The notes beneath the pieces are model-generated. The model searched no databases, was not told where the DNA came from, and saw nothing but the letters and a program-made list of their open reading frames with translations. This document shows, one piece after another, positions 7,327 to 16,225 of a stretch of 33,607 nt of DNA. Origin of the DNA: Acidobacteriota bacterium (lineage in GTDB: Bacteria > Acidobacteriota > Vicinamibacteria > Vicinamibacterales > UBA2999); contig JABFSA010000182.1 of NCBI GenBank assembly GCA_013140775.1, positions 1-33,607 on the forward strand, read 5' to 3'. How positions within the stretch are numbered: position 1 is the stretch's first letter; the number at the start of each line of letters is the position of its first letter. A program made the translations under genes and the position numbers.

Positions 7327-8541
7327 CTAGTGCGCCACCCACTGCATCTTCGACAGATCCACGCCTTCTTTGACCATCTCGTACAGCGGTGACATCTCAC
7401 GAAGCCGCCGCACGACGCTGGTCAGCTTATCGACGACGTAGTCCACTTCTTCCTCGGTAGTCCAACGGCCTAGTCCGAACCGGATGGACGAATGCGCAAG
7501 GTCGTCTCCAGCGCCAAGGGCTTTGAGCACATAGGAGGGCTCGAGGCTGGCGGAAGTGCAGGCCGAGCCTGACGACACCGCCACATCGTTGATGCCCATC
7601 AACAGCGACTCCCCTTCGACATACGCGAAGCTGATGTTCAAGCTGTGCGGCAGCCGGTGTTCCATGGAGCCGTTCACGTAGATCTCGTCGAGGTTCTGAT
7701 GAAACTTTGCGTTGAGACGATCTCGCAACGCACTCAACCGCGTCGCCTCGGCAGCCATCTCCGCCTTGCAGATCGCCGCGGCCTTTCCGAGGCCAACGAT
7801 GCCAGGGACGTTCAGCGTGCCGGATCGCATCCCACGCTCGTGACCGCCGCCGCTGATCTGCTCAGCGAGAAGCACGCGAGGATTTCGCCGTCGCACGAAC
7901 AACGCACCCACGCCCTTGGGGCCATACATCTTGTGGGCGGTGATGGACACGAGATCGGCCTTGGCCTGGTTGACGTCGAACGGAACCTTGCCTGCAGCCT
8001 GCACCGCGTCCGTGTGAAAGAGGATGCCCTTTTCCTTGGCGATAGCCCCAATCTCGGCCACTGGCTGAAGGACGCCAATCTCGTTGTTGGCGGCCATGAT
8101 CGAAATCAGGATCGTCTTGTCGGTAATCGCCGCGCGCAGGTCGTCGAGGCTGATCCGGCCGTCCTTCTGCACCGGCAGGTATGTCACGCGTGCGCCCTGT
8201 TTCTCGAGCCGCTTGCAGGTGTCGATCACCGCTTTGTGCTCGATCACGCACGTGATGATGTGATTGCCCTTTTCGCGGTACATCTCCGCGGCGCCTTTGA
8301 TCGCGAGGTTGTTCGACTCGGTCGCGCCGCTCGTGAAGATGATCTCCTTCGCGTTGGCACCCAGCAGATCCGCCACCTGCTTCCGGGCGCTCTCCACGGC
8401 TTCTTCCGCGGCCCACCCGAAGGAGTGGTTGCGGCTCGCCGAATTCCCGAAATGCTCCGTGAAGTACGGCAGCATCGCCTCGAGCACCCGTGGGTCCACG
8501 GGGGTCGTGGCGTGGTAGTCCATGTAAATCGGAAGCTTCAT
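7327..8541 (-). CDS. iscS: IscS cysteine desulfurase
   Basis: At 404 residues, this has the same length as E. coli IscS. It shows [30 protein letters not shown], the pyridoxal-phosphate lysine in [12 protein letters not shown], and the long catalytic loop with the persulfide cysteine in [16 protein letters not shown], which places it in class I (IscS/NFS) rather than SufS. The enzyme converts cysteine to alanine and passes sulfur to IscU and other acceptors. Its ATG overlaps the iscR stop (ATGA). The cysteine biosynthesis genes just upstream would supply its substrate. Confidence 0.97.
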   Translation of the reverse strand: MKLPIYMDYHATTPVDPRVLEAMLPYFTEHFGNSASRNHSFGWAAEEAVESARKQVADLLGANAKEIIFTSGATESNNLAIKGAAEMYREKGNHIITCVIEHKAVIDTCKRLEKQGARVTYLPVQKDGRISLDDLRAAITDKTILISIMAANNEIGVLQPVAEIGAIAKEKGILFHTDAVQAAGKVPFDVNQAKADLVSITAHKMYGPKGVGALFVRRRNPRVLLAEQISGGGHERGMRSGTLNVPGIVGLGKAAAICKAEMAAEATRLSALRDRLNAKFHQNLDEIYVNGSMEHRLPHSLNISFAYVEGESLLMGINDVAVSSGSACTSASLEPSYVLKALGAGDDLAHSSIRFGLGRWTTEEEVDYVVDKLTSVVRRLREMSPLYEMVKEGVDLSKMQWVAH

Positions 8542-8990
8542 CGTCGTATCACCGCGGCGTGCGCGACTGGCACATTCACCGCCTCATTGCTTGCCGCCAT
8601 TTCGGCCATGCTCACCGTACCAAGGGTTTCTGCGATGCGCTCCCGGATCTGCCACAGCGGGTCCCGAATGCTGCACTTGCCGTACTGCTCGCAATCGTGT
8701 TTCTCACTGGAGCACGCGGTGACTGTGAAGGGACCGTCGATGGCCTGAATCACATCGGCCACGCTGATAACCGAGGAGGGACGGCTCAGGGTGTAACCGC
8801 CGCGCGTCCCCTGCGTCGAGATCAGAATTCCCGCCCGGACCAGGCGCTGAAGCACCTTGGCCATCAGTTCGAGCGGAATATCGTATTGCTCGGCGATCTC
8901 ACGGGCGCTCGTAGACGGAGGGCCTGACTGCAATGCCAGATGCCGTACCGCCATGAGCGCGTAGTCAGCCTTTTTGGACAGCCTCAACAT
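8538..8990 (-). CDS. iscR: IscR, Rrf2-family Fe-S regulator
   Basis: The 150-residue product has the Rrf2 winged helix ([25 protein letters not shown]) and a cysteine cluster at residues 93, 100 and 106. In E. coli IscR the corresponding cysteines (92, 98, 104) and a histidine bind [2Fe-2S]; here the first spacing is one residue longer and the histidine is not obvious. Holo-IscR represses its own operon when clusters are plentiful, and this is the first gene of the operon. There is no good Shine-Dalgarno sequence before the ATG. A promoter and an operator-like sequence lie 26-61 bases upstream. Confidence 0.94.
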   Translation of the reverse strand: MLRLSKKADYALMAVRHLALQSGPPSTSAREIAEQYDIPLELMAKVLQRLVRAGILISTQGTRGGYTLSRPSSVISVADVIQAIDGPFTVTACSSEKHDCEQYGKCSIRDPLWQIRERIAETLGTVSMAEMAASNEAVNVPVAHAAVIRR

Positions 8991-9015
8991 GAGATATTTC
9001 GCAGAATCTAAATCC

Positions 9016-9051
9016 GACTTCTATTGTCGTAGTTTACGAAGACCCGGTCAA
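9016..9051 (-). promoter_or_regulatory. isc operon promoter with candidate IscR operator
   Basis: On the minus strand, TTGACC (9046-9051) and GACAAT (9023-9028) are 17 bases apart, a good sigma-70-type promoter with a start near 9016. Overlapping the -10 is a 13-bp inverted element, GACTTCTATTGTC on the plus strand (9016-9028). Its GACT...GTC ends match the core of the E. coli IscR type 1 site (GACTRWWWYAGTC), though the flanks match poorly. The position would allow autorepression. Confidence 0.6.
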
Positions 9052-9074
9052 GGTCGTTTAAACGGAGCTCCGGG

Positions 9075-10253
9075 CTAGTATTTCGGCTGGCTTGGATCGA
9101 CCTTATCGACCCAGTCCAGAATCCCGCCGCGAAGGTTCTTGACCCGCGTAAAGCCGACGGACCGGAGAAAGTCGGTCGCCTTGGCGCTGCGCCCGCCCAT
9201 CTTGCAGAGCGCAACGATCTCCTGGTCACGATCGATCTCCTGATACCGCCTCGGCAACTCACCGAGGGGGATCAACGTCGAGCCGGGAATGCGGTTGATT
9301 TGATACTCGTTCGGCTCCCGCACGTCGAGGATGAAGACCTTTTCGCCCGCGTCCAATCGCCGCTTGAGCTCGACGGACGTCGTTTCCCATTGATTCGCGG
9401 ACGCGGCGACCTGCTGAGCCGGCGGCTCAGGCCGCATGCCGCAGAACTGCTCGTAGTCGATGAGCTTGGTCACCGTCGGATGGTCACCGCACACCGGGCA
9501 CTCCGGGTCCCGCCTGAGCTTCAGCTCGCGGAAGCGCATCTTCAGGGCGTCATAAATCAAGAAGCGCCCGATCAGCGGCTCCCCGATACCGAGCATGAGC
9601 TTGATCGTCTCAGTGGCCTGAATCACGCCAATGATGCCGGGTAGCACTCCCAGCACGCCGCCTTCCGCGCAGCTCGGAACCAGTCCGGGCGGCGGTGGCT
9701 CCGGATACAAGCAGCGATAGCACGGACCACCTTTCGTCGCGAACACCGATGCCTGTCCCTCGAAGCGGAAGATGCTGCCGTAAGCATTCGGCTTGCCGCT
9801 GAGGACGCACGCGTCATTCACCAGGTAGCGCGTCGGAAAGTTGTCGGTACCATCGAGGATCACGTCATACGGCTCGAACAGCTTCAGCGCGTTGTCTGAC
9901 GACAGCGACGTCTCGTAGGTATCCACCTCGACGTGCGGATTCAGCGCCTTCAGCCGATCCTTGGCCGAGGCCAGCTTCGATCGACCGACGTCCGGCGTGC
10001 CGTGCAGTAGCTGCCGCTGCAGGTTGCTGTAATCCACCACGTCGAAATCGACGATGCCGATGCGTCCAACACCGGCAGCGGCGAGATACATCGCGGCCGG
10101 GGAGCCTAGCCCTCCGGCACCAATGCAAAGGACGCTCGACGCTTTCAGCCGTTTCTGCCCATCCATGCCGACCTCCGGCATGATGAGATGACGGCTGTAC
10201 CTCCGGATCTCCTCCTGGGAGAGATCCGGCACCGACGCCACTGAATTCGTCAC
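9075..10253 (-). CDS. moeZ: MoeZ/MoeB-type E1-like adenylyl- and sulfurtransferase with rhodanese domain
   Basis: The 392-residue product combines a ThiF/E1-like domain (residues 15-270) with a C-terminal rhodanese domain (about 285-390). The ATP-binding GAGGLGS is at 45-51 and DGTDNFPTRYL follows. A zinc site is formed by CYRC and CPVC, and the rhodanese active-site Cys is in LCKMGGRS. By analogy with mycobacterial MoeZ it would activate the C-terminal glycine of the neighbouring CysO-like carrier as an acyl-adenylate and convert it to a thiocarboxylate. It starts at a GTG that overlaps the cysO stop (GTGA), strongly coupling the two. MoaD or ThiS carriers elsewhere in the genome could be additional partners. 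Confidence 0.93.
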   Translation of the reverse strand: MTNSVASVPDLSQEEIRRYSRHLIMPEVGMDGQKRLKASSVLCIGAGGLGSPAAMYLAAAGVGRIGIVDFDVVDYSNLQRQLLHGTPDVGRSKLASAKDRLKALNPHVEVDTYETSLSSDNALKLFEPYDVILDGTDNFPTRYLVNDACVLSGKPNAYGSIFRFEGQASVFATKGGPCYRCLYPEPPPPGLVPSCAEGGVLGVLPGIIGVIQATETIKLMLGIGEPLIGRFLIYDALKMRFRELKLRRDPECPVCGDHPTVTKLIDYEQFCGMRPEPPAQQVAASANQWETTSVELKRRLDAGEKVFILDVREPNEYQINRIPGSTLIPLGELPRRYQEIDRDQEIVALCKMGGRSAKATDFLRSVGFTRVKNLRGGILDWVDKVDPSQPKY

Positions 10254-10531
10254 CGTACGCCTCCCGCAACGGACGGAACAATGCTCAACGAATCACCGGC
10301 CTTCACCGGCGTCTTTTCGCGCTGCAAATAGCGGATGTCTTCGTCATTCAAGTAGACGTTGACGAAGTTTCTCAACTTCCCGTCATCAGCGTAGAGGTGT
10401 CTCTTAAGCCCCTCATGCCGCGTCGTCAGATCCGCAAGCAGTTCGCCGACAGTGTTGCCGCTGACCTCGACCGACTCTTTCTTGTCTGTGAACGGGCGAA
10501 GCGGAGTGGGAATGTGAATCGTGTTAGGCAT
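10250..10531 (-). CDS. cysO: CysO-like ubiquitin-fold sulfur carrier protein
   Basis: This 93-residue MoaD/ThiS-family protein resembles mycobacterial CysO (IPTPLRP, VNVYLNDEDIR, GDSLSIVPSVAGG). The start chosen is the ATG complementary to 10529-10531. It gives the CysO length and lies 34 bases after the preceding stop, whereas a longer frame would add non-conserved residues. The carrier would receive sulfur on its C-terminal glycine and present it to CysM for cysteine synthesis. Unusually, the Gly-Gly at 90-91 is followed by Val-Arg before the stop, so the reactive glycine is masked. The stop overlaps the moeZ start. Confidence 0.9.
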   Translation of the reverse strand: MPNTIHIPTPLRPFTDKKESVEVSGNTVGELLADLTTRHEGLKRHLYADDGKLRNFVNVYLNDEDIRYLQREKTPVKAGDSLSIVPSVAGGVR

Positions 10532-10565
10532 GTGACAAATATCTTTCGAAGAAAGTGTCGGATCG

Positions 10566-10985
10566 CTATGAAGTGCCAGCCACCAGGCGTTCTTCATCGA
10601 ACGCCGAGCGGTCTTCCCTAAGACGCCACGACGTCATGTCGCCGGCCACGCCCTCGCGCACCGAGACGATGACGTACGAAAACACGGGCCATGCATGGTC
10701 GAGGTCGTACTGCGACGGCTGCGCCGGATGGTCCGGATGCGAATGATAAAACCCGAGCAGCTCGCCACCCGCTTCCGTCGCGCGTTTCTCGGCTGCCATG
10801 TAGTCCTGCGGCCGGACACGGAACCTTCGTCTCGGCCCTTCCTCAGTGGTGTTTGGCAGCGCGTGCGTGGCCCTGACAACGCCATCTCGGCCGATGAGTG
10901 CACCACAACATTCGTTCGGGTACGTCTCAACCCCATGTCGGTTGATCGCATCGGCGATACCCGGCTGCAACGAAAGCGTGGTCAC
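10566..10985 (-). CDS. mec: JAMM-type metallopeptidase, Mec-like
   Basis: The 139-residue product is a JAB1/MPN protease with a complete JAMM zinc site: Glu25 (PNECCGALIG), His81 and His83 (FYHSHPDHP), Ser91 and Asp94 (PSQYD). Mycobacterial Mec(+) releases cysteine from the CysO-cysteine adduct formed by CysM. In pseudomonads, QbsD is a related JAMM protease that trims a two-residue tail from the carrier QbsE. This protein sits between cysM and cysO and could do either or both. Its GTG start overlaps the cysM stop (GTGA). Confidence 0.93.
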   Translation of the reverse strand: MTTLSLQPGIADAINRHGVETYPNECCGALIGRDGVVRATHALPNTTEEGPRRRFRVRPQDYMAAEKRATEAGGELLGFYHSHPDHPAQPSQYDLDHAWPVFSYVIVSVREGVAGDMTSWRLREDRSAFDEERLVAGTS

Positions 10986-11932
10986 TGATCTGCTCCGGAA
11001 CTTCCCCGCTCGTCCCAGAAACGCTCGGAGAGGTACTTTTCGCCACCATCACAAAACACCACAACAATGACTGCGTCCGACACCTGCCTGGCCACCTGAA
11101 GCGCCCCCGCGAGATTGGCGCCGCTGGAGATGCCGACGAACACGCCGGCGCGTGCCAGACGCCTCGTCAGGTCGAACGCTTCTTCAGTGGCTACGCCAAG
11201 GTCCTCGTCGGCGAGTGTCGGATCGTAAATGGCGGGAACGATGGCCGTGGCCATGTGCTTCAGCCCTTCAAGGCCATGAAGCGGCGAATCAGGCTGTACA
11301 GAAATCAAACGGATCGACGAGCTGAATTCGCGCAGCCGGCGACCCACGCCAACGAACGTACCACTCGTCCCAAGACCCGCAACGAAGTGTGTCAGCCGGC
11401 CGTTCGTCTGTTCGATGATCTCTGGCGCCGTCGTGTCGTAGTGCGACTTCCAGTTGCCAGGATTGCTGTACTGGTCCGGATAGAAGTAGAGGTCCGGACT
11501 CTCGGCATACATGGCTTTGGCTCGCACGATCGCCCCATCCGACCCTTCCATCGGATCCGTGAAGACGATCTCAGCGCCGAACGCGTGCAGGATCCGCTTA
11601 CGCTCGGGAGTGACGTTTTCGGGGACGCACAACCGAACACGATAACCGCGGGCGGCTCCGATCATCGCGTAGGCAATACCGGTGTTCCCGGACGTCGCGT
11701 CGAGAAGAATCTTGTCGCGGGTCAGCGCGCCGGATCGCTCGCCGTCGAGGATCATGCGTGCGGCGGGCCGATCCTTAACCGACCCTCCCGGATTCCGCCA
11801 CTCGGCCTTGGCCCACAACTCGACGTTGCGAAGCCCGGACTCAAAGCTCGAAAGCCTGATGAGCGGGGTGTTTCCGATCAGGTCGAAGACGGATGGCGCG
11901 GTGCGGGGGGACCCCTGGGTGACAGCTGGCAT
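10982..11932 (-). CDS. cysM: CysM-type cysteine synthase (PLP-dependent)
   Basis: The 316-residue fold-type II PLP enzyme has the cofactor lysine at position 53 in NPGGSVKDR, the substrate loop TSGNTG and the phosphate-binding GTSGTF. The first-domain motif KAEWRNPGGSVKDR resembles mycobacterial CysM, which uses O-phosphoserine and thiocarboxylated CysO, better than CysK. With cysO, mec and moeZ following in overlapping order, a carrier-dependent route to cysteine is the best reading. Whether the acceptor is O-phosphoserine or O-acetylserine cannot be settled here. A TATAAT lies 21 bases before the ATG, so this is probably the first gene of the operon. Confidence 0.93.
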   Translation of the reverse strand: MPAVTQGSPRTAPSVFDLIGNTPLIRLSSFESGLRNVELWAKAEWRNPGGSVKDRPAARMILDGERSGALTRDKILLDATSGNTGIAYAMIGAARGYRVRLCVPENVTPERKRILHAFGAEIVFTDPMEGSDGAIVRAKAMYAESPDLYFYPDQYSNPGNWKSHYDTTAPEIIEQTNGRLTHFVAGLGTSGTFVGVGRRLREFSSSIRLISVQPDSPLHGLEGLKHMATAIVPAIYDPTLADEDLGVATEEAFDLTRRLARAGVFVGISSGANLAGALQVARQVSDAVIVVVFCDGGEKYLSERFWDERGSSGADQ

Positions 11933-11953
11933 ATCCGACTGTTCCAGTCCGGA

Positions 11954-11959
11954 ATTATA
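11954..11959 (-). promoter_or_regulatory. Candidate -10 (TATAAT) for cysM operon
   Basis: A consensus TATAAT on the minus strand ends 21 bases before the cysM ATG, in the 55-base gap after the M16 peptidase stop. No good -35 hexamer is visible 16-18 bases upstream. Confidence 0.5.
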
Positions 11960-11987
11960 TCGGCTCTTGGCCCTAACCCCTAGGCCT

Positions 11988-14795
11988 TTAACGCGTGCGG
12001 CCCTCTGCGTCCTGGATTTCCAGGCTTCCGAGGTTCAATTTGGCCAGATCCGCCTCGATCTTGGACCGGTCGCCCACAGCAATGACGATCAAGCGCTCGG
12101 GCATGACATATCGCCGTGACGCATCCAGGGCCTGAGATGCGGTGACCGCATTCACCTGGCGGGCGTAGGTCGTGTAGTAGTCGAGGCCGAGGTCGTAAAT
12201 GAAGATGTTCGAGAAGCTGTTCACGGTGTTCAACCCCGTCTCGAACGCTCCGGGGATCGAGTTGGCCAGCGCATCCTTTGCTTTCTGAAGCTCCTCATCT
12301 GACATGGGAGCGGCATTCATGCCCGCGATCTCCTTGAAGATCTCGCCGACCGCTGGACCAGTGGCATCGGTTCTCACACCCGCCGCGATGACGAACGGAC
12401 CGGCGCCGCGTCGAAACACGAACGTGGACGACGCTCCGTAGCTGTAGCCGTGTTCCTCGCGCAGGTTCATGTTGATGCGGCTAGAGAAAAGCCCGCCTAA
12501 CGCGTTGTTCATCACCTGCAGGGCTCTGAAGTCCGGCGTGGAGCGCGGGGCACCGATTCCCGCCACGCGGAGCTGCGTCTGAGGAGCTCCGGGCATATCG
12601 ACGATGATGACCTTTGCTTTCGTGGTGTCGGGCGCACCAAGCGCGGGACGCACCGGCGTTCCTCGCGTCCAGCCGCCGAACGCCTTCTCCGCACGAGAAC
12701 GCAGCTCGGCCATCGTGATGTCACCCGCCACGATGAGCGCCGCGCTGTTGGGCAGGAAGTTGCGGCGCCAGAACTCCATCATCTCGTCCCGTGTAATGGC
12801 CTTCGTGGACGCCTCTGTGCCGATCTCCGTATAGCCGTATGGATGACGCGCTCCGTAGAGCGCCACGGCCATGACCTGTCCGGCGACCTGTCCGGGATTG
12901 TCACGCTGCTGAACGAGTTGTCCAAGACGCTGGGCACGCTGGCGTTCAATCTCATCCGCAGGAAACGACGGACGAAGTGCGACGTCCGCCATCAGATCAA
13001 GCGTGGCCCCGAAGTTCTTGGAGAGCGAACGGGCACTGATGGTCGTCGCATCCATCGTGCTCCCAGTGTTCAACGTGGCACCTAGACGAGACAGCTCATC
13101 GGCGATCTCCAGCGCTCCCTTGGACTGGGTACCTTCGTCAAGCATCGCGGCGACAAACGACGCGAGACCTGCCTTGTCAACGGGATTGGCGTCGCTCCCG
13201 GCCTTGATGACGAGATTCGCCGCGACGATCGGCAACCCGCGACGCTCGGTGAGCATGATCGTCAGGCCATTCGACAGCGTGGCGGAGGTGGGCGTCGCCA
13301 GCTCGACCGGGCGCACGGCGCCCGGCTTTGGCATCTCGAACCGCCAGGGCTCATCGGCGTTGATCGACTGGCCCTGACCTTGAGCAGCAGGTGCTGCGGC
13401 GGCTGATGGCGCAGGAGCACTGTCGATCTGCGGCTGACCCGGAACGGCCTGCACGACAACGCGCGAGCTGTTCGTGAGGAACTCACGCGCGAACGCCTGG
13501 AGCGTTTGCGGAGTGGCAGTCCGGTATCGCTGGATGTCCTGCTCGAGATATCCCGGCGTCCCGAGGTAGTGGTTATACAGATTGAGCCGATCGGCGACGC
13601 CGCCAAAGCCGCCCAGGCGATCAAGGCCACCGACAATCGCAGTCTCGATCGAGTTTCGCGCCTGCTCGAGCTCCGCTGCCGTCGGGGGCTGTGTCCGAAT
13701 CAGCTCGAGTTCTTTCTCGATCGCCTGCTCGAGTTCCTCCGCCGTGTGACCAGGACGTGCGGTCGCCTGAATCTGGAACATCGATCCCAAAATCAGCGAG
13801 TTCTGCATGGCGAACACGTTCTGGGCAATCTGGAGCTCGTACACCAGCTTCTTGTAGAGCCGGCTCGACCGGCCTCCTCCAAGAATCTCGGCCACCATCT
13901 CCGCCTCCGCATCTCCCGGCTTGAAGGCCGGTGGAGTCAGCCATGCCATCGACACACGCGGCAGTTGCACACGGGCGGGCACAACCTTCCGGCGTTCCGC
14001 GGTAATCCGCGGGGTCTCAGCCTTGATCGGAGGAACGGCGGGACCTCGTCGAAGAGTCCCGAAATACTTCTCGACAAGCTTCTTCGTGGCGGCGGTGTCG
14101 ATATCGCCGACGATTGCCAGACTGGCGTTATTGGGAGCGTAGTACTGCCGGAAAAACCGACTGATATCGTCGAGCTTTACTGCCTGGATGTCCTCGTGGG
14201 ACCCGATCACGTCACCGTAGTACGGATGGCCCTTGGGAAACAGCGTCTGGACGAGCGCTTCGCCGGCGAGGCCGTACGGCTGGTTTTCGACGCTCTGACG
14301 ACGCTCGTTGCGAACGACGTCCTGCTGATTCGAGAGCGCCGCCTGATCGACCTTCTCCAGCAGATAGCCCATGCGATCCGACTCGAGCCACAGCGCGAGC
14401 TCGAGCTGATTCGACGGAACGGTCTCGAAGTAGTTGGTACGATCGAAGTCGGTGGTGCCGTTGAGATTGCTGGCGCCGGCGGACTCGAGCAGGCGGATAT
14501 GTGAATCCGCCGGCACATGCTTCGAGCTCTGAAACATCATGTGCTCGAACAAGTGCGCGAAACCCGTACGGCCGGGCTCTTCGTTGGCGGGCCCCACGTG
14601 ATACCAGAGATTGACCGCCACCATCGGGAGGCGACGGTCCTGGCTCAGGATCACGTCGAGACCGTTGGGCAGCGTGTATTTCTCGAACGCGAGCCGAGGA
14701 ATATCCGCTGTCGTCCGATTCTGCGCAGATGGAACCGTCATACTCGCAGCCATCAACCCTGTGACAACCAGGAGAGAACCAGTGATCTTGTGCAT
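11988..14795 (-). CDS. Exported double-domain M16 zinc metallopeptidase
   Basis: This is a 935-residue fusion of two M16 units. It has a signal peptide (cleavage near Pro-Ser-Ala-Gln, residue 25). The first unit has the inverted zinc motif HLFEH (His81, Glu84, His85) followed by the conserved downstream acidic helix (ALSNQQDVVRNERR), so it is catalytic. A proline/alanine-rich linker near residues 450-480 leads to the second unit. There the equivalent helix reads FVAAMLDEG without the histidines, making it the non-catalytic half that closes the chamber, as in pitrilysin and PqqL types. A periplasmic or outer-membrane-side role in peptide degradation is likely. The gene starts six bases after the glycosylase stop. 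Confidence 0.93.
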   Translation of the reverse strand: MHKITGSLLVVTGLMAASMTVPSAQNRTTADIPRLAFEKYTLPNGLDVILSQDRRLPMVAVNLWYHVGPANEEPGRTGFAHLFEHMMFQSSKHVPADSHIRLLESAGASNLNGTTDFDRTNYFETVPSNQLELALWLESDRMGYLLEKVDQAALSNQQDVVRNERRQSVENQPYGLAGEALVQTLFPKGHPYYGDVIGSHEDIQAVKLDDISRFFRQYYAPNNASLAIVGDIDTAATKKLVEKYFGTLRRGPAVPPIKAETPRITAERRKVVPARVQLPRVSMAWLTPPAFKPGDAEAEMVAEILGGGRSSRLYKKLVYELQIAQNVFAMQNSLILGSMFQIQATARPGHTAEELEQAIEKELELIRTQPPTAAELEQARNSIETAIVGGLDRLGGFGGVADRLNLYNHYLGTPGYLEQDIQRYRTATPQTLQAFAREFLTNSSRVVVQAVPGQPQIDSAPAPSAAAAPAAQGQGQSINADEPWRFEMPKPGAVRPVELATPTSATLSNGLTIMLTERRGLPIVAANLVIKAGSDANPVDKAGLASFVAAMLDEGTQSKGALEIADELSRLGATLNTGSTMDATTISARSLSKNFGATLDLMADVALRPSFPADEIERQRAQRLGQLVQQRDNPGQVAGQVMAVALYGARHPYGYTEIGTEASTKAITRDEMMEFWRRNFLPNSAALIVAGDITMAELRSRAEKAFGGWTRGTPVRPALGAPDTTKAKVIIVDMPGAPQTQLRVAGIGAPRSTPDFRALQVMNNALGGLFSSRINMNLREEHGYSYGASSTFVFRRGAGPFVIAAGVRTDATGPAVGEIFKEIAGMNAAPMSDEELQKAKDALANSIPGAFETGLNTVNSFSNIFIYDLGLDYYTTYARQVNAVTASQALDASRRYVMPERLIVIAVGDRSKIEADLAKLNLGSLEIQDAEGRTR

Positions 14796-14801
14796 GGTGT
14801 T

Positions 14802-15443
14802 CTACTTTTTGGTCGTGTTCTTGAGACTCGCCCAGAGGTACCAGGAGGCAACCGAGCGATAGGGACGCCACGCTTCGCCAAGGCGAAGCATCCGCTCTGG
14901 TGTCGGAAGCGTTCGAAGTCCATAGACCGTCTTTATCGCTTTGACGATGCCGAGATCACCGACCGGGAGCACATCCGGGCGGTGCAGCCTGAAGATCAAG
15001 AACATCTCCGCGGTCCAGCGACCGATGCCTTTGACACTTGTCAGCGCCTCAATGACGGCTTCGTCGCTCATGTCGTTCAACACGTCGAGCCGCAGCGAGC
15101 CGTCGTCCAGCCGACGGCAGAGATCGCGCAGATAGGCGACCTTCTGGCCGCTCAGTCCAGCGGTACGCAATTGCCCGTCCGATACCGCGCGCACCCTTGC
15201 GGGTGTGGGCAGGCCGCCGAGCAGCGTATCGACTCGCCCCGCGATGGTCGCCGCGGCTTTGGTCGATAGTTGCTGCGACACAATCGCGTGCACGAGCGCC
15301 TGAAAGGGATCCGTGTGCTGGGCGTCGATCAATCCGCAGCGCCCATGGCTTCGAATCACATCGCCGAGGATCGGATCACGTCTGGTGATCGACCGGCGTG
15401 CCTTTGAGTAGTCGATGGATGCAGGCTGGGAACTCACGTTCAT
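14802..15443 (-). CDS. AlkA-type DNA-3-methyladenine glycosylase
   Basis: The 213-residue product is a helix-hairpin-helix glycosylase: FQALVHAIVSQQLSTKAA, then the hairpin SVKGIGRWTAEMFL, then the catalytic aspartate in LPVGDLGIVKA. It lacks the extra N-terminal domain of E. coli AlkA, so it is nearer the short yeast MAG/AfAlkA type. It excises alkylated purines in base-excision repair. There is no C-terminal Fe-S cysteine cluster, which argues against endonuclease III or MutY. It is 14 bases after the SIMPL gene and six before the peptidase gene. Confidence 0.93.
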   Translation of the reverse strand: MNVSSQPASIDYSKARRSITRRDPILGDVIRSHGRCGLIDAQHTDPFQALVHAIVSQQLSTKAAATIAGRVDTLLGGLPTPARVRAVSDGQLRTAGLSGQKVAYLRDLCRRLDDGSLRLDVLNDMSDEAVIEALTSVKGIGRWTAEMFLIFRLHRPDVLPVGDLGIVKAIKTVYGLRTLPTPERMLRLGEAWRPYRSVASWYLWASLKNTTKK

Positions 15444-15457
15444 GGAAAAGCCAAAGC

Positions 15458-16177
15458 CTACTTGAGTTCAACTGTCAGGGTCACCTGCGCACGGATTTCC
15501 ATCTCTCCTGCGGAGATTGGAGGCGCATCTGCCCGGGACAGCTCCTGAGCCGCCACCCTGAACGCCATCGGTGCACTGGACACGACCCCCTGCTCTTCGA
15601 TGCGCACGATCCGCGAGACCGACTGCCCTGCTGCCACGGCCACCGCATCCGCTTTGGCCCTTGCGTCCGCGACCGCCAGGCGAAGCGCTTCGCGCTCGTG
15701 CGAGGCGCGATCCTTCAAATCGAAACGCACTCCCCCGAGCGTTGTTGCGCCCGACCCGACAGCAACCTCGAGAATTTCCCCAACGCGATCGACCGTATCA
15801 ATGCGCACATCGACCGTGTTGCGGGCGACATAGCCGCGCGACACGCGACGGTTGTCCACGAAATCCCATTCCGGCTGAAGGTCGTAGGCCGTGGTGCGGA
15901 TGGCGTCGGCTGGAATGCCGGCGGCTCGAAGCTTCTCGAGCACGGGGGTCATCGCTTCGGTGTTCCGCCGTTGCGCATCGCGCGGATTGGCTGCCCGCGA
16001 CTCCGCCGTCACGCTGACAAAAGCGCGGTCAGGGACGACCTGCAGCACGCCTGCACCGGTCGTCATGACGAGCGGCTCGCTCCGGGGCTGCTGCGCCGCC
16101 GTGACAGCCGGGATCACGAGAGCAAGAGCGGTCACGAGTAGAACGTGATTCACGGTTCGGCCTCCGTTCGTCCGCAT
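15458..16177 (-). CDS. Exported SIMPL-domain (DUF541) protein
   Basis: This 239-residue protein has a signal peptide ending near Ala-Ala-Gln-Gln (residue 29). The rest is one SIMPL domain: the opening TTGAGVLQVVPDRAFVSV, the SVxAES-like strand, the middle helix with Arg-Arg-Asn-Thr, and the closing helix ALRLAVADARAKADAVA. Family members are periplasmic or outer-membrane-associated; a few (BP26/OMP28 in Brucella) form oligomeric channels, and most have no known function. A later in-frame GTG near residue 9 is an alternative start. It is the first gene of a minus-strand trio with the glycosylase and the peptidase. Confidence 0.88.
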   Translation of the reverse strand: MRTNGGRTVNHVLLVTALALVIPAVTAAQQPRSEPLVMTTGAGVLQVVPDRAFVSVTAESRAANPRDAQRRNTEAMTPVLEKLRAAGIPADAIRTTAYDLQPEWDFVDNRRVSRGYVARNTVDVRIDTVDRVGEILEVAVGSGATTLGGVRFDLKDRASHEREALRLAVADARAKADAVAVAAGQSVSRIVRIEEQGVVSSAPMAFRVAAQELSRADAPPISAGEMEIRAQVTLTVELK

Positions 16178-16225
16178 GGTTCTATTGTGACTCCAGACGG
16201 GGCCATTGAGTGGGAACGTGCCACA

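Noticed and set aside
10532..10597. Longer N-terminus for cysO
   Set aside because: Would overlap the JAMM gene and add 22 residues absent from the carrier family.
13506..14504. 332-codon open frame on the plus strand
   Set aside because: Antisense to the M16 peptidase; no motif or ribosome binding site.
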